Positions 1 through 14,900 of a DNA stretch of 64,000 bases are shown here, in pieces. Numbering within the stretch: position 1 is the first letter of the stretch; the number at the start of each line of letters is the position of its first letter. The DNA is taken from NCBI RefSeq assembly GCF_018139145.2, contig NC_059477.1, forward strand, positions 16,417,522 through 16,481,521. The letters run 5' to 3'. This DNA comes from Gymnogyps californianus. Lineage: Eukaryota; Chordata; Aves; Accipitriformes; Cathartidae. The notes under the pieces are model-generated. The model was not told where the DNA came from, did not search any database, and saw nothing but the letters and a program-made list of their open reading frames with translations. The translations under genes were made by a program, and so were the position numbers.

Positions 1-2847
1 CCCCCCCCCCCTGTAGGAGTTAAGTTTTAGCTTAAGAAGGATAAATAGGTTAGAAATAAGTCAAATTGGAAAGCTAGATGGGGTTCCTTTGGTATATTGA
101 GGTTTTGTTTGGTGAACATGTAGATGGGAAGGGAGTGAATAGGAAAAACACAATTGCTGCATAAACTGGTAGTCCTGAAAAGATGTGTTCCACACTCATG
201 TTGGTGTGTTACATTGAAGGGCTGGGATGCAGCTGGCTTTTGTTTGTTAAACGCAAAATGATATCAGGTGAAAAATGATTGTCTTGTATGAGAGTTTGGC
301 TGGGGAAGAAGAGTAAATGGATGAAGATATGGTAGAGTTGTGGAATGAGAAAGTATAAGGACTCTATATATCAAAACCATGAGGAAGCTGTCTTCACTTC
401 CTGCAGTTGTTTTTGTGCTGGTTGGACAATGACAAGCAAAGGTTTGTGGAGCTGATCTGGTTGTCATAACAGATTAAATAACACTTAAATAAAGTTTAAT
501 TTTATTTTAAAAACCTAATTTCTTGTGTGTAGTTTTAATTGTGGCTGGCTGGTGGGTTGTGTGGTGGGTTTTTTTGTTTTTGTTTTTTTTTTTGGGGGGG
601 GAGCTGTGTGTTTTTTTTGTGTGTGGCTTTTTTTTAGTAGCATATACTGAGTTTGCTGCTTCAGGAGCACTAAAAAAGCTTGCCACTAATTATATGTGTA
701 AGTGTGGTAAACCTTCTTGGCATCAAATCAAAAGAAGATATGAAATCTCTTCAGAAGTGCAACTAATGGCAGTTAGGGTGATGATGTGGGCAAAGCAAGA
801 AAAATACTCTTATAGTTCCCATGTTTGTGGAAGGGAACATGAGTTTTGCAGATTTAATGGTGAACTAAGGAAATACAGTTACAATGCTGAAAACATATAC
901 ATCTGTAAATTGTGTGTGCATTAAATGAGAAAATGGCTGTGGTATTTATAGTAATGGAATTTGGATCACGAGTAAGAGTTAACCTAAGATTGATACATGT
1001 GAATTCTTTTATAAGGATGGTGTTTTAGACACAGTGTGTCCTGTACTGTAGGGACGGTAACTTCTTACATTCTTGCTATACAGTGTGTTTTCCCCCAGAA
1101 AGGGAGAAATCACATGATTGGAAAGGAAGAGCCAAATGAATTTTAATCTGAGAATCGGTCAGCTTCTCTAGTGTAAACGGGTTAGCCATGTGCTCCTACG
1201 GCTGATGGCATGCTTTTTCTAATGCAGATAACATCCTTTTGACATTGTTTTATGTAACACAGAAAAGGGCATTTAACTAACAAGAGAACCAGTGTGGAGT
1301 TACCTGTGGCATTTCCTCAGTGCTGTGTATGTTCATACTTTGGGAATCACTTGCCTGACAAGATTTGTAGCTAGTTAGGCAGGAGGCCTGACAGTAATTT
1401 TTTGAGTTGGAAGCAACATTCCTGGAAAGAAGATACACTTGAATTCAAATGTTACAGCAGGAAAGTCCAGGAAGTAAATGCAGCATAGATCTTGTGATAG
1501 AAGTAAGGAGGAGCCAAAGGTTTCTATGGTATTATCCATGTTTTCTTGAAATATTAAAGTCCCTTTAATCACCCTAAGATACTCAACTTACTGCTGTCCA
1601 AAAGTATACTTATTTGATTTAAAAAAAAAAAAAAAAATCCAAGTGGCTAGCCACAGAACTGGGTTTAAGCACTCTAGAATCTCTTTAAAATAATCTCCTG
1701 TTGTGGATTCTTTCTTGTACATAGGTCATTAAGCAGCTATATATGGACTGATTAACTAAAAATATCTACTAAGAACCTGAAGAGGAGGCATGGAATCCCA
1801 CAGTTTTAATCACATTACTCTAAGGGTTTTGATCTCTTGCACACAAATGAATAGCCTAGTTGTTACTGCACGGCAACAGTTAACACGCTTCTGCTAGTGC
1901 TGTCAGCATTCCCGCTGACATCAGTGATATTTAAAACAGTAAACAGAAAGCAGCCATGTCTGTTCTTCCTGTACTAGGGGGAATCAAAATAATAATGCTA
2001 GTCAGATGGAGAGCAGCGAAGCTGGTAAGAAACTTTAAACTATTCAGAAAAGTTGTTGATATAGAAAAGTGACTCTGAAAATGTTTAAATGTTTAGGTAA
2101 ATACAGCACTGTGTTTCCAGATCCTTCTGGAGAGAAGGATCCTATTCATAACTTGTACAGCAATGCTTCAAAGTAATCTAGCATTTTATAGGAAAGAAAT
2201 TGACTGCGTTACCTTTTTATTCAGGAGTCTCTTTGCTATAGTTAATCAAGAATGACTGTACAAGTTCTCAGCAACTTGGCTTTTTTCTTAGAAAATAACA
2301 AACCTCAAAAAGTTCAGAAATGTGAACTTCTGGATGCATTTTATTCTGAGTTACTGTTTTTAATAGAAACTGAGCAATTGAGTCCTGAGACTTGCTGTAG
2401 TCATTTATAAATAAGTTCAGGTTAAGGCAATGACTTATACCAGTCCTAGAATGAATGTGAGTATTGTTGCAATTATTTTGTAAGTATTAATATCGTGGAG
2501 GGCCTTCTAAAACGAGACTTCAGTGCTTTCTAAAAGACTATTACAAGGTTCATGTAGTAGGTTGAAAATAACTTCACTTCTTCAAAAAATATTTTCATTC
2601 TCAGAGAACTTAAATCAGTTCTTGTAAACACAGAGGATAGTATTTAAAATGCCAGTCAGAGCAAGCTGTCTGGCATCAGAAGCTCCTTTTGGGGGAAAAG
2701 AGTGCAAGGGCAAGAAGTGATACACGCTGTACCTTTGTAAAGAGCATACAGAGCATATGTGAACATTTCTCTAATGGGGTTTTGTGTTGTGATGTGAATG
2801 TTGATGTATCATGGAAGAAATGAATACTACTCTCCCTTCCCTTCCAG
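1..2847 (+). other. PIKFYVE: PIKFYVE intron (3' part), upstream of the first visible exon
   Basis: This stretch ends in a polypyrimidine tract and the acceptor CAG before 2848. I found no coding exon in it; the expected upstream exon encoding the Ser-rich region before residue ~107 is not here. It holds a C12 run at the window edge (1-12), a T/G-rich low-complexity patch around 541-640 and an A17 run at 1621-1637. The 133-codon open frame at 523-924 begins in the T/G-rich patch and resembles nothing. Confidence 0.8.
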
Positions 2848-2966
2848 ACAATCGGAGGAAAGTAGAACCGCCTCTTGGAGGTCATGATCCTCGAACAGCT
2901 GTTCAGTTAAGAAGCCTCAGCACCGTTTTAAAGCGTCTCAAAGAAATCATGGAGGGGAAGAGCCAG
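2848..2966 (+). CDS. PIKFYVE: PIKFYVE window exon 1 (pre-FYVE linker)
   Basis: 119 bp, entered in phase 1 (AC completes a split codon) and leaving in phase 0 with CAG|GTAATT. It encodes NRRKVEPPLGG, then DPRTAVQLRSLSTVLKRLKE and IMEGKSQ, the conserved helix just before the FYVE finger. The following intron (2,763 bp) shows only a short perfect hairpin at 4486-4504 (8-bp arms, 3-base loop) and a T19 run at 5323-5341. Confidence 0.96.
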
Positions 2967-5900
2967 GTAATTCTTCTGAGGGATTTGTAGGCCAAACTAT
3001 CTAGAAACTGAACTGTTTACTGGGCTCCTCTGAGCTTCATTTTTAGATAAATCACGGGGATTTCTTCAGATATTTGAAGGATGAGTGAATAAAATCTAAA
3101 ATTATTGTGTGAGTGCAGGGGAAACAATTTAAGTTGATGCTGACTTTTGACATTTCAGACATCTGTCATATTGTGGGAGTGAAACATTGCAATTGCTCAG
3201 CTTCTTGAACTTGGATCAGATGCTCTCATTTTAGACTGCTTTCCACTTCTGTATTACCTAATCTAGTATTACCTGATGGTTTTCTCCCTTGAAGGCTAAC
3301 CATGGGCAGGTGAAACACGTTGACTGTCGCAAATAGTAATGAGAATTCTGAGGATGAATTAAATCTACTGTTTACTGTGGTGATGATTGGTCAGCAATAT
3401 TTGCTTGAAAGGGTTGTCCTGTTAATCAGTTTTGATTCAGCTGGATAAGGGTCTGGTGGTTGCTACTGACTTGCTGATTTCACCTCCCTATGCTGTGTTG
3501 GACCATGCCTTTAAGAGGAGGATCTAGTTGAGAAAAGAAGCCATGACTATTTATAAGTGACAATATAAATAGCTGTGTCTGGGAGCAAGACACGAACAGG
3601 CAAAAGTACATTTAATTAAACTGAATGAAGAGGAAAAAGGCTTTTGTCTTTGTAGCTTTTACAGGTAGGCTTTGAGTAAACTCACTTAGCTTCCAGTGCT
3701 ATTCTGCTTGTAAGAGTAACTTTGCTTTGGTAGAAAGGGCGGTATTTTTGAGGGTGAAACAAAAGCCTTTAATTGCAGTAAGCAGGGCATTGAGTGTGGC
3801 CCCTACTACTATTTCAGTTTGTGGCAGCTTCTGAAGGCCCTGGAGATTTTCAGACATCTTTGAAGCTATTGGAGAAGTGCTCAAACAGACAGGATGCAGC
3901 AGTAAATGAATATATTTAGATCTTTCGGTGAAAGCAGTATGTTAGTTGTCAGCATGCTGACTTCTGTACAAATGGTAGTGTATCACTGCCCTTGACTGGA
4001 GCCATGTCTTGCTTGAGTCACTCCAGGCAACAGTTTCTTCCTACTGTGGGCTTGGCCTGTCTCTACAGGAGACCACTTTACTGTTGTAGAAAGCATATGT
4101 CAGATCCTGGAAGGTGCTGCTCTAATCAACCTCTACTGCTAATGGGGCTAGACTTCTGTTCTGATCCCTTCCTTGTAGGCTGTTCTTGTTGTGAGTGTTG
4201 GCTCTGACTTGAGCAAGGCAGAGGGCTGGAACGTGTCACCAGCAAAGGCTGGGTTTCTAAACACCCAGTCATGTGCAAGTGGGGCAGAGGCGCTGCTGCT
4301 TGGAACAGCCACTCTCTGTGTGGCAGAACCAGAGACTTGGCTTGTCATGCAGAGCCGCAGCAAAAACTGTTAATTGGCATCCCCTGCAGCTTTGCAGCAG
4401 TTCCTTGGCAAAGCTCTTCACTGCATCTTTCCCTGCTTGAAGCTTAGTGTTCATCTTAAAAAATTTGTAGACTCTCTTGAACACTAGACTGCTTTGAGCA
4501 GTCTTCGACCTCTTTCTGTATGAGTTTTCTTGGGTGAGGACAGCATGAAATTGTTGTCTTGTTGATCATAGCTGTTTTGGTCTCAAAATTGGTCTAGCAG
4601 CTACATTAGACTTCATTTTGTGAACATCCAAAAATAAACCCCAATTCAGGGTATGGGTTTTTTTTAGTTATGTGAAAATCAGAGTGTGGATCACCTTTCT
4701 TCTCTGTCGTTACTGTCTTCTTGGGTTGTTTTGAGACAATTCTTGCAGCACTTTATCTTCCTAAGAAAAACCCGGAGTATTCAGTCCCTCTGAAAAGGCT
4801 TATTGCCAGAACTGAACTCTAGCAAAGAGTGTTTCACAGTCAGAGCTGTCATGTGACCATTAGCAGTTGTCTCCATCCATGGTAATAGCAGCTGGTGTGC
4901 TCAGAATCATAATTGAGAGATTTGTCTTACTCTGTTTATAGCTACAAGACCAAATGGAAGTTTTAACTCTTTGTTTTCAAATTTTAAAAACAAGACAAAA
5001 ATTCCTGTGGCTGCACCCATGCTGTAAATCAGTATATGTCGTTATCTGCTGAATGTGTATTCCACAGTTGTCTTCACATAGTTAACCTGGAATTTGGAAA
5101 CAACATCAATCTGGGACACAAGCTTTTACAACTGTTTACTGAGGTTTTGAAGAATTTGATCATATAACAAAAGTTTTTACATGTATCTATAGTCCTTTCA
5201 AAGTACATCCCAGTATTAGCTGTTGAAATGATCTTCCTGCACTGATAATTCCTGATAACTTGATTTACCCCTGGATAACAGCTTCAACTAACGTGTGGCG
5301 TGTTGTGGTTTTTTGGTTGGTGTTTTTTTTTTTTTTTTTTTAAACTGTGCCAGTTGAGGGCCTGTCATGTGCTAGGGGCAAATGAGAGGGAAGAGCAATC
5401 AGTGCTTCATATGTTTGTTTCTTCTTGACCTTTATCTACGGCTCATGATAGTTTTTATCTGCTTTGCTTCTGTCTTGGATCAAGAAGGCAAAGGCTTACT
5501 AGATTTATTCTCACAGTTAAGAACTCTCTCAGCCTTCTGGCTCCTTAAAAAACCACATGAAAAATCCTTTCTGTGCATGTGTCTGCTTATACACAAGAGT
5601 GTACACACACATATATGAGAATATATGAAATTGTCCTTTTCATGTGCACAGTCTACAAAGCAATCGTGAATCTAAACATGCTTTTTTATTTACAAAAAAA
5701 AGTTTTTTCTCTGCTGCCTTCCCTTGTAGGACAGTGACTTGAAGCAGTACTGGATGCCTGACAGCCAGTGCAAAGAATGCTATGACTGCAGTGAGAAATT
5801 CACCACCTTCCGGCGGAGGCACCACTGTCGACTTTGTGGGCAGATCTTCTGTAGTCGATGCTGCAATCAGGAAATCCCTGGAAAATTCATGGGCTACACA

Positions 5901-8900
5901 GGTAGGGTTTATCTGTTGAGAAGCAGAACATTCTCTGTGTGCTCAGCTCTGTTTGGACTACTGCATTTTAGATTCTGGTGTCTGCTAGAGAATGCTGTAC
6001 AGGTCTCTAGTGGGCTTAGAAATAAACAAAAAGAATCACAGGACCTAATTCTACCAATTTCTTCATGCACAATGGTGTATTATGCCATGCCTGCTTATTT
6101 TTACCAACACTACGTCCATGATGACAAAACAAATATGGCCACTATTTAACAAGGATGTTCACTACAAAGTGTGCTCAAGTAAAAGCTGCTCTTAGTAATG
6201 GTAGTTTTAAAATATAATGAGCCACATGTTCTAATTGAGGATGAGGGAAACTCTTTGAAATACCAATTACCAAACCCTAGACATCTCCTGATGGAGGTAA
6301 TGATTTCCAGACATCAGCTGGTATGTCATATCTGACTGGCTATTGTTGTACCGTGATTTCAGTGTGCACATGTGCTCTCTCTCCCCACCCCCGCAACCTG
6401 TTTCTCTCTTCGATCATGTGTTATGCATCATTTGACTTGGAGATATTCCCTGAGTGTATAATTATCTGGAGTTTTGCTCTTTAAGGGAATATGAGAACTA
6501 GACTTAAACATGCAAAGAGGTTTCGAAACAGGAAATCCTTCTTTTCCCACGACTACACACCTCTGATCCTGTAGGAACAGAGTACTATTTGTTCCTGTTC
6601 ACTTACTCTCTGGTTCCCCTTTCCATAGGGGATCTCCGAGCCTGCACTTACTGCCGCAAAATAGCCTTAAGCTATGCGCACTCCACAGACAGTAACTCCA
6701 TTGGAGAAGACTTAAATGCTCTGTCAGATTCTGCGTGTTCTGTATCAGTGCTGGATCCTGGCGAGCCACGCACACCAGTTGGGAGCCGTAAAGCTAGCCG
6801 CAACATCTTTCTGGAGGAGGATCTAACCTGGCAAAGGTAAAGTGAATGGCTTCATGCTGAGCTCCAGAATCTTAACTGTGTTTTCAGGCTGACACCTGCC
6901 TAGACAAAAGCTGGTGGTTTCCATCTAGGAAACTTAGAAGTATATCTCCTGTAAAAAGAATCTAATCCTGTGCTTGCTTCAAATATTCTTTTTCTTTCAA
7001 GTTGAAATGTGGAAACTTTTCTAGTGGAGTTTTAAATTATTTGCAGTACTTCCTTTTAACCTATTGAATCAGTGATTCTATACCAGTGACAGAGCAGGCT
7101 TTTAGCTGCAGAGTTTTAAAAGACAAAACCAAAAAACATCCCTTCTAACCACTAATGTATGGAGAAGCAAGTCAATGTAACACTGATGCTTTACCTGTCA
7201 GGTTGTGGATTGGGCAAGAGAATATAAGAGATGCTGTCTATGTAAATAAGAGAGAAATGGTGGAAGTAACCACCTGTTTCAACTGAAGTGGGATTGAAAG
7301 GACAGCTATAAAGGTTCTCTGATCTCCTTTCAAAGTATATTTCTTCTTATTACTCTCGAATGAGGGGATCTTTATTTTTGGAAGATGAATAAAAGAACAC
7401 TGTACTTCTCAAGTGATATGCAAGTTAATTTCTGAGGACCTTGATTTAATTTAATGTGGAGGGAGGAAGAAATAATCAGATGTGGCGTTTGTGCACATTT
7501 CCCTAAAAACAGAACAGGCAGGTGTGAAACTACTGAGAAGGTCTTGAGTCAGAGCCTTTCTTTAACTGAGGGGTTGTGTTAGTGACATATGCCTCTCAGC
7601 AGATCTCTTCTAGTGGTTCTGATAGTATTAAAAGAAAAACCTCAAAACCAACTGTCTTCAGAAAATTCCCTGACTCTTGCTTTGCGTGTTGCTTTTCAGA
7701 GTATGGTACTCCTATATGGAAGCAATTAAATAATCAGCTTTAGGCCTGAATAAAGGGAAGTAATTTTGGTTTAATGTGATGGTCATCTAAAGCAGTAATG
7801 TTGCAGTGCTTGGGATAAATATTACCAAACTTTGAATTAGGAAATAAGTATGTGCGCTTGGAATGCTTCTCTTTAGGTATAGAAAATAATAGAAGGTATC
7901 ATTAATTCTGTCTTCTGATGTGTTATTAGTATCTTTATTATGGCAATTCAACAGCTTGTAGACATGAACATGTAAAGAAAGTATTTATATCTTTATTTTA
8001 GGCAGCTTGTAGCACTTGAGAAAAATACTGCCTATTCTTGAAAGGCTGATAACACTTTCTGTACTAGAACACGTAGTCTTGTTGGGAGACACTGAGTAAA
8101 CATGGGCTGCTTTTGTGTGTGAGAGGGAGAGAGATTGAGATTAGGTAGTTTATTGTTGCTTTAAGAGGATTAAAATTTTCTTCAGTGCTTGTTGCTCTTA
8201 AAATGTAAAACTTTGCAGTGGGCTACAGTGCTTTTTTTAAATACTGCATTTGGTAAGTTCCTGATTGACCTTCAGAGGTTTAAACTCAAGACATTGAACT
8301 TAAATGGCACCACAGTGGAAAGTGGCAACTCACAGCTTCATAATGGAAGCAAAGTTTTTTTTTCTAATATGTGGCTTCTGTGTGAGAAGTAGTTTGCTTC
8401 AGAAAAAAACTTGGGAGTTGAGCCTCTTCCCAAAATAACGTATCTGAGATAAGGCTCTTGCCTCTCCTGCTGTCATACGCTGCAAAGCAGTGAGAAAAGC
8501 ATTTAGGAGAGTGATGCTGTATTTACTTGTCTGACACTGCTCTGCTCTTTGAGCAGTTGGAAGATAGAGGCATGGGCTCCTGCTTTAACTAACTTGAAGA
8601 GCGGTGTCCTTTAAAAGTGAAGGAGTGGTGTACTCTGGGCAAGTACAGCTACTCAGTTGTATATGTAATACAGAAGTTGTATTATGTACATTTTCTCATG
8701 AAGAGCACTTGTCGTGCTAGTAACATGTCTACATCCCAGAGCACAGCCAGTATGGCTGTATCAGTTGGAGTGTAGTGGCTTATCTGATACAGTTTTGTCA
8801 GTAGGAATTTATATTGATGGTATACAAACATCTTCCACCCCAGGAGGTAGGGGAACAGGAAAAGGAGGGCAAAGGTGATAGTGATCAGATTAAACAATTA

Positions 8901-11900
8901 CAGAAGGTTGTCAGGCTATCTTGGTAAAAGCTCTCTAGCAGCTATAGATAGCGTTGCTTGGATTGCAAAGATGATGTGTTGAGGAGATGGGGGCAATGCC
9001 TCTACTTCCAAAGCACGGAAGAGCAGCCTGTAAGGGAGGAGGATGTGTAAGAAAGGGATATAGGGGAAGAGGGCAGGAAGGCAGGATAATACGAGAAGTG
9101 GGAAGAGGCTGTATTGTCCAAGACTTGAGTCTGAAAGGAGAAGACTTGAGCCCTGTCCTCCAGATATCATTGGCCTACAGATGGGGAAAGATTTCCCTAT
9201 TCCCTCATTGATTTAACAATCATGGGTGTGAATGAGAGGTAACGTTATAATTAACTGTATTTTAATTCCAGCTGTTTTGACGCCGCTGCATGTGGCAAAT
9301 CTCTCAAACATCTGTAACATGCTCCTTTTCCTTGCAGTTTGATTCACCCAGACTCTTCAACTACCACGTTGTCTGCACGCCTTGGGTCTGTCCAGGAAGA
9401 TGCAGGGAAGTCGCCAGCTAGGAACAGGTAAACTAATTATATCTATTTTCTGTTCTGGATGCACTCCTAGCACACTTTTCACTGTAAAGCCTGTATTTTG
9501 GGGCTTGTTTTTACTGAGCATGCTGTTTCATGTCTAATACGGGACACCCCATTACCCATATGTAATGGTAAGGAAAGACCATTTATGTACATATTCATAT
9601 TAATAAATGTACTACTTTTAAGGAACCTGTAGTTTGCTGCTGAGTGAAGAGGACAGAAAGGGAAAGAAGCGGCTAAGAAAGGTAGAGTTCTGAGGAAGCT
9701 TACGAAAAGGGAGTAACAGAGACTTGGTAATGGGAGGCAAAGACTGAGGTCATGGAGGAGCAGCAGTGTAGTTTTTGTTTGTTTGTTTTGTGGTTTTGTT
9801 CCCCTCTCCCATCTGGTCCCTCTGCTCTTCCATTAAGTATAATCTTGTTTAAGTTATGAGGATTCCTTGGGCTAAAATCCCATCACAGGTCTTTATGCAA
9901 GAGTGTTGGAATGAACTTGGAAATGTTCATGAGAGTTTTAGTGTAAGTTGTGAATGCTTGAGCTTAATCCCACTAAATAGGCTGGTATTAGAAGAACAAG
10001 TAATTTCCACTTCACAGTGCTTCTGCTATGGTTCTGGTTACATGCTTCCGTTATGGTTAAATTGAGGAAATAAAGGTGAGGCAAGGATATGAGGAACAGA
10101 GCAAAAATAATGCAGATTTCAGTGTTGCAGTCAGGAGACATTCAGACTTCTTTGCATTGGTGTTAGAGGAATACAGAATGGTTAGCAATTTGGAGGGATC
10201 TGGCAGGACCAGTGAAGACGAGGGAGCTCAGCTGAGAAGGATGCTGGGTGTGCCTTTCAGGGAACAAACTGCTTGGAGTCTTTATCTTCTGTGTGATGGG
10301 GATGGTTAGGAGGAGATGCACACTGACTGTACAGCTGAGAAGCAAAGATCTCACCTAGGGGGAGTAAAATACTGGTGAATAAACTGGTACCAAAAATCAA
10401 TTCTGGGTAAACATGGCAAGGAGTCCAGAGTTAAAAGTTCAATGCTAACTAACTTCAGAGACGTCAAGAAACATCTGAAACTTTGAGGATGCTCTCCTGC
10501 TTCCTGTTTGAATTGATGATGTCTATTTTAAAAGGCCTTTGCTGTTTGCTCACACATGCAGTAGTAGGAGGGTTCTAAGCTGGACCTGGCAGGCCTGAAC
10601 TGCTCGTTCAAGTTAAATTTTAACTCTCTGGCTATTCATGGCCTCACCATAGTACTTACCTGTCTGGACTCACATTTGAGAAGTAACGATGAGGTATAAC
10701 CTGTCTCTGTCAAAATTCTGAACCTGTGGAAACAAAACTATTGGCTTTGGGCTAAGCAATGCTAGCCTTTGGATCTTCTCAAAGCAGCTCTAGATGTTTC
10801 TTTGAGACAAGCTTGACCATGCCTCTTTCTAGATGAGATAAAGTAAAAAAGATGCAGCTTGAGTGCATTTAGATGCAGGTAGCAGAAGTTACTTAGTATT
10901 ATTTGTTTTCCGTGTGGGTGGGGGATATGCGTTGGTTTTTTCTCAGCCTGATTATTTGTGGGGGGAAAAAAAACAGCACAACAGTCAAATGTTGCAAGCA
11001 GAGGGATTCGAACTTCTCCTTTGGAGGTCCTTCTGAAGGATAGGGATTTTCATTGCAAAATCTCCCTCTCTGTTTTTAGAAAAGATAAATACAATAAAGT
11101 CCCGGATGTAATTGGTGATGATAAAGACACAGATATGAAATCTGACTATTCTAACTCTTGCTTAATGCCCTTTTACACAAATTAAAAATCCCTGCTGCTT
11201 ACAGGTAGGTGGCGCAGTTAAAGTAGCTGTTGTAAAACAAATGGGGAGGGGTGCTTAATGATGGACTTTCATGTCAGTCTCATCTTACATATAAGAATGC
11301 TTTCTGTTAAGCTGTATAACTCTGCCAGTTCTAACTTTGTTTAACTTGAGAGCGTCTGAACAGTAGAAGACTGGCAGAGTTTTAGCCTGCCTTGAATGCC
11401 TGACTATGACAGAAAGTCTTTGCTTATCACCCCTAGATGTATATGGGTGTAGTGCCAACATAGTTTCCTTTGATTCTGCATAAATGACTGAAAAGGACCT
11501 AACTAAAACCCTTTGTCAGCCCAGTATTCCTCCTCAAGAGACAGAGGAAGAAAAAGCAGTGATTTTGAGACTATTGTACATTCAGTGCCTACTTCCTTGC
11601 AGTACAAAAGCTGAAATAGGGTGGCATTGCTATTTCATGCCTGGGCTCAGCCACATCATCCATTGAGAATTCTTGGGAATAGAGTGTCTGTTAGCCAGTT
11701 AGCAAGCTCTGTGAAGTTATCTGAGTTTCATTCCAAAGACTAGAGGCTGGCAACAGTTCTCATCACGGAGACTGCTGCAAGCCTCTTGAGTCAGTTCAGC
11801 ATCGGCATTTTGAGCTTCCCTGTTGCTGTATGCAGAAGCATTTTCCATCCTCACTCCTTAGAGCGCTGTTAGCATGAATAGCTTACACTGCATGCTTTTT

Positions 11901-14900
11901 GCTGCTGCATGATGAGAAGTTGCACTATGGTTATTCAGAGGCTTAGTCTAGTTGTGGGATATTGGAGCAGAGGGTATCTGGAACTTGTATTTGCATTTGT
12001 AGCTTTGCAATGATTATTGCAAAATGATGTTTGTACTGCAATGCATAGCCAAGATTTCCTAACAGCTGGGCTGAGATCGGGTGGATGCTCCATATCGCAG
12101 TACAAGGAAAATTGCCAGCTGGAGTGACCTCCAGCTTCAGCAGACAGTTTAGCCACCCTAGGGAACAGGTGCTCAAACTTCCAGACTCTGCAAGCTGTCA
12201 GCCATATATTTCAGAGAGCTGAGGAGAAGGAACTTTAAATGGGTCAAGGAGGGGGGGGAAATCTCAGTGCCCTGTTACAGGGATCCTGGTGTTGGCTGCC
12301 CTTTCTGGCATCTGTCTTGCCTCCAAACTGCTGGAGCTTCTAATTACCCAGCATCCCGTCCCTTCCCCAGTCTATTCAAATGCAGACATATATGAATTGC
12401 TGTGTCTAAACTTAGTTTTAGCTGCTTCCTACAAAGAGCTTTACAAAAGTATATGTTTAACTTAGATGTTCCAAAGCAATACACTCGCTTCCTAGGGATC
12501 CTTTCTTCTGCTTTGACGGGGGAGGAAGCTTTAAGCAGTAAGTCTGTACTGAGGAGAGTGAACAATGTCACAGGCTTAAGTTCCTTTTTAGCATGCTACA
12601 AGATCAATACCTGCTCTGGTGAAGCACTGCACAATGAACACTTATACTTCAATTCTTCTCTCTTCCACTACAGATCAGCCAGCATCACTAACCTGTCACT
12701 GGATCGGTCAGGTTCACCAATGGTGCCTGCCTATGAGACATCCGTCAGCCCCCAGGCCAGTCGCACACATATGAAGGCAGAGACCAGTGAGGATGAGCGC
12801 AAAATCCTTCTGGTACCTTTCAGACTTCTGTTTGTCTTGCTTTGTGAAGGCAATGAAGTTTGCCTTTCTTGTATCATGCAGCAGGAGTATCTTGCTGCCT
12901 TTAAAGGCTCTTGTCTGAGGGCTCTTACCTGGACCCCTCCTCCAGGTGGTGCAGGGATGGAGAATATTGCTGCTGCTTTGGACACTTCCGTCTTCCTGAA
13001 ACAAATCATAGTTTCATGTGGTGTTTGCATAAAGGTGTTTACAGTTTTAGTCTTGGGAAGCATGTTACGCAGTGTGGAGTTGGTTATGATGGCTCCTTGT
13101 GCGTTAAACCTGTCATGGTTGCAGCTGTAACGCAATAGCCTGCCTGATTCTGTATTTCTCCAAGTTCAGATTTTCCCTTTCATAGGCTACATAACCGGAA
13201 ACTTCAAATGGCTGCTTCAAAATGGTTACACCATGATGAATGAGTTAAAGCTGTTACAGCTTATTGGGCCAAAACATAACTTGGCCCCTCCCCTTGTTTG
13301 CAGAATAAATTTTGTAGAATGTTGTAGTGACGTACTTGTTCGAAGAAAAATCAGTGTGCAACAGTGTTCCGTGTAATCCTATTATCCCCTCCCCACAGAG
13401 GCAGTGTTGTAGGTGGCAGTTACTGTACAATGTTCAGTAGGAAACAGTGTTTCTTTTCTTTGAGGGAGGGGAAGTGTTTCCAACAAATGCGGCAAAAAAA
13501 GATACAGAGAAGGGAAGGGAGTGTTTCTCACACATTAAGAGATTCAAGATTGCTCCCCATTTCCAATTTAACATCAGGAAGGCTAATTTCTGTGTTGTCA
13601 GGTATTTGCCTGCTTTCAACAAAACGCATACAAGTATTCCTGAGGGTGCAGAAACACTCTAGTTCCTGTTCAGTTGCACAATTCCTTTCCAGGGTGCTCT
13701 GTAAATGGATAACCACGTGAGGGAGAAACATTTTTAAGGCACGTCTTTACACCACCCTGCCCCGTGCATGTATGTTAATGCAGGAAGAATGAAATTTAAG
13801 ATGCTATGAATGCAACTTGGACCAAGATGATCAAGTCTCAGTGCACTTCAGCTTCACATTGTTTAATTTTTTGTCTGTTTCCTTCCTTGGGGGAGAAGAG
13901 GATTGGTGGCATCGCTTCTGTTCATCTAAGAGCAGAAGATGCACTGTCAATTAATGTAGGATTTTCTGTGAATTCCCACTGTTTGTTTAATGCCTTTAGC
14001 ATGTAGAGCTGACTCTATATCAGGAGTTAAATTTAAGCTTAACATATTCCATTCAGAAGACTAATGAACTTTGCTCATGAAATAAAAGGTAGAGGAGGAT
14101 GTACGTACACTGGGGTAAGCAAATACTTCTGTGAACTAGAGGTCAAAATCCTTGACTTGTACGGATTTGCTGTGTTCTGCCAGCTTGTCCAGTTTACTGA
14201 ATTCACCGTGTGAGTTAAGGGTAAACTACAATGCAGCCGAACTGTGGAATCGCCAGTTGCATCAAATCTTGTGATCCTATGACGTGTTCCATTACTGACC
14301 CATTTGGCTCTATACCTGGTACGGAAGGGGAGCTGCTGATGTTGGTTTTAGGATAATACCCAGGACAGTCACTGCTGGAAATAAAAGCAGAAAGCCAGTC
14401 CAGGAACAGAAGTGGAGCAAAACTCTTGGATCTCAGGGCACCCTTGGGAAAGTGCAATAATGTGGGTCTGGCAGTTAACTGGAAAGTTGGAACCAGTTAA
14501 AATTTAATTAAAGCTTTTTTTCCCCTCTGTTACACAAAAATAGAATGAGCGAGGTATTTGAGAAAGTGAGCTGCAGCATCTCTTCACCCCTTGGGGTGCT
14601 CTGTTGCTCTCTCAAAATAATCCCAGTTTCTACTCTGCAATAATGGATTGTGCTGTGCCAAGCTAGGGTGCATATGGGAAAGCTAAAGGGGCCAGGTGCA
14701 GAGAGACAGCTCAGTTTGGATGGAGCATAGCCTGCACAAGAGTACGCGCACATGTGTAACAGGCCCGAAAAAAAGTTCGAGGTATAGACTGAAGTGTTCC
14801 AAGTGGTGAGGGGAAGAGATCCACAGGTTCAAAAATGGTTAATTGAGTTGGGAGCAGTACACACCTTTGCTTAGTGGCCAAAGCTAGCAGTGTCTAAAAA

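Noticed and set aside
523..924. 133-codon open frame on the + strand in the first intron
   Set aside because: The first third translates a T/G-rich low-complexity tract and the rest resembles no protein. There is no splice or promoter support.
12402..13130. 242-codon open frame on the + strand
   Set aside because: It is PIKFYVE exon 5 (12674-12812) read through on both sides into intron. The flanks do not continue the protein, and exon 6 joins in phase.
14215..14457. 80-codon minus-strand open frame in the intron between exons 5 and 6
   Set aside because: No recognisable motif, no splice partners, and no support beyond an open frame.
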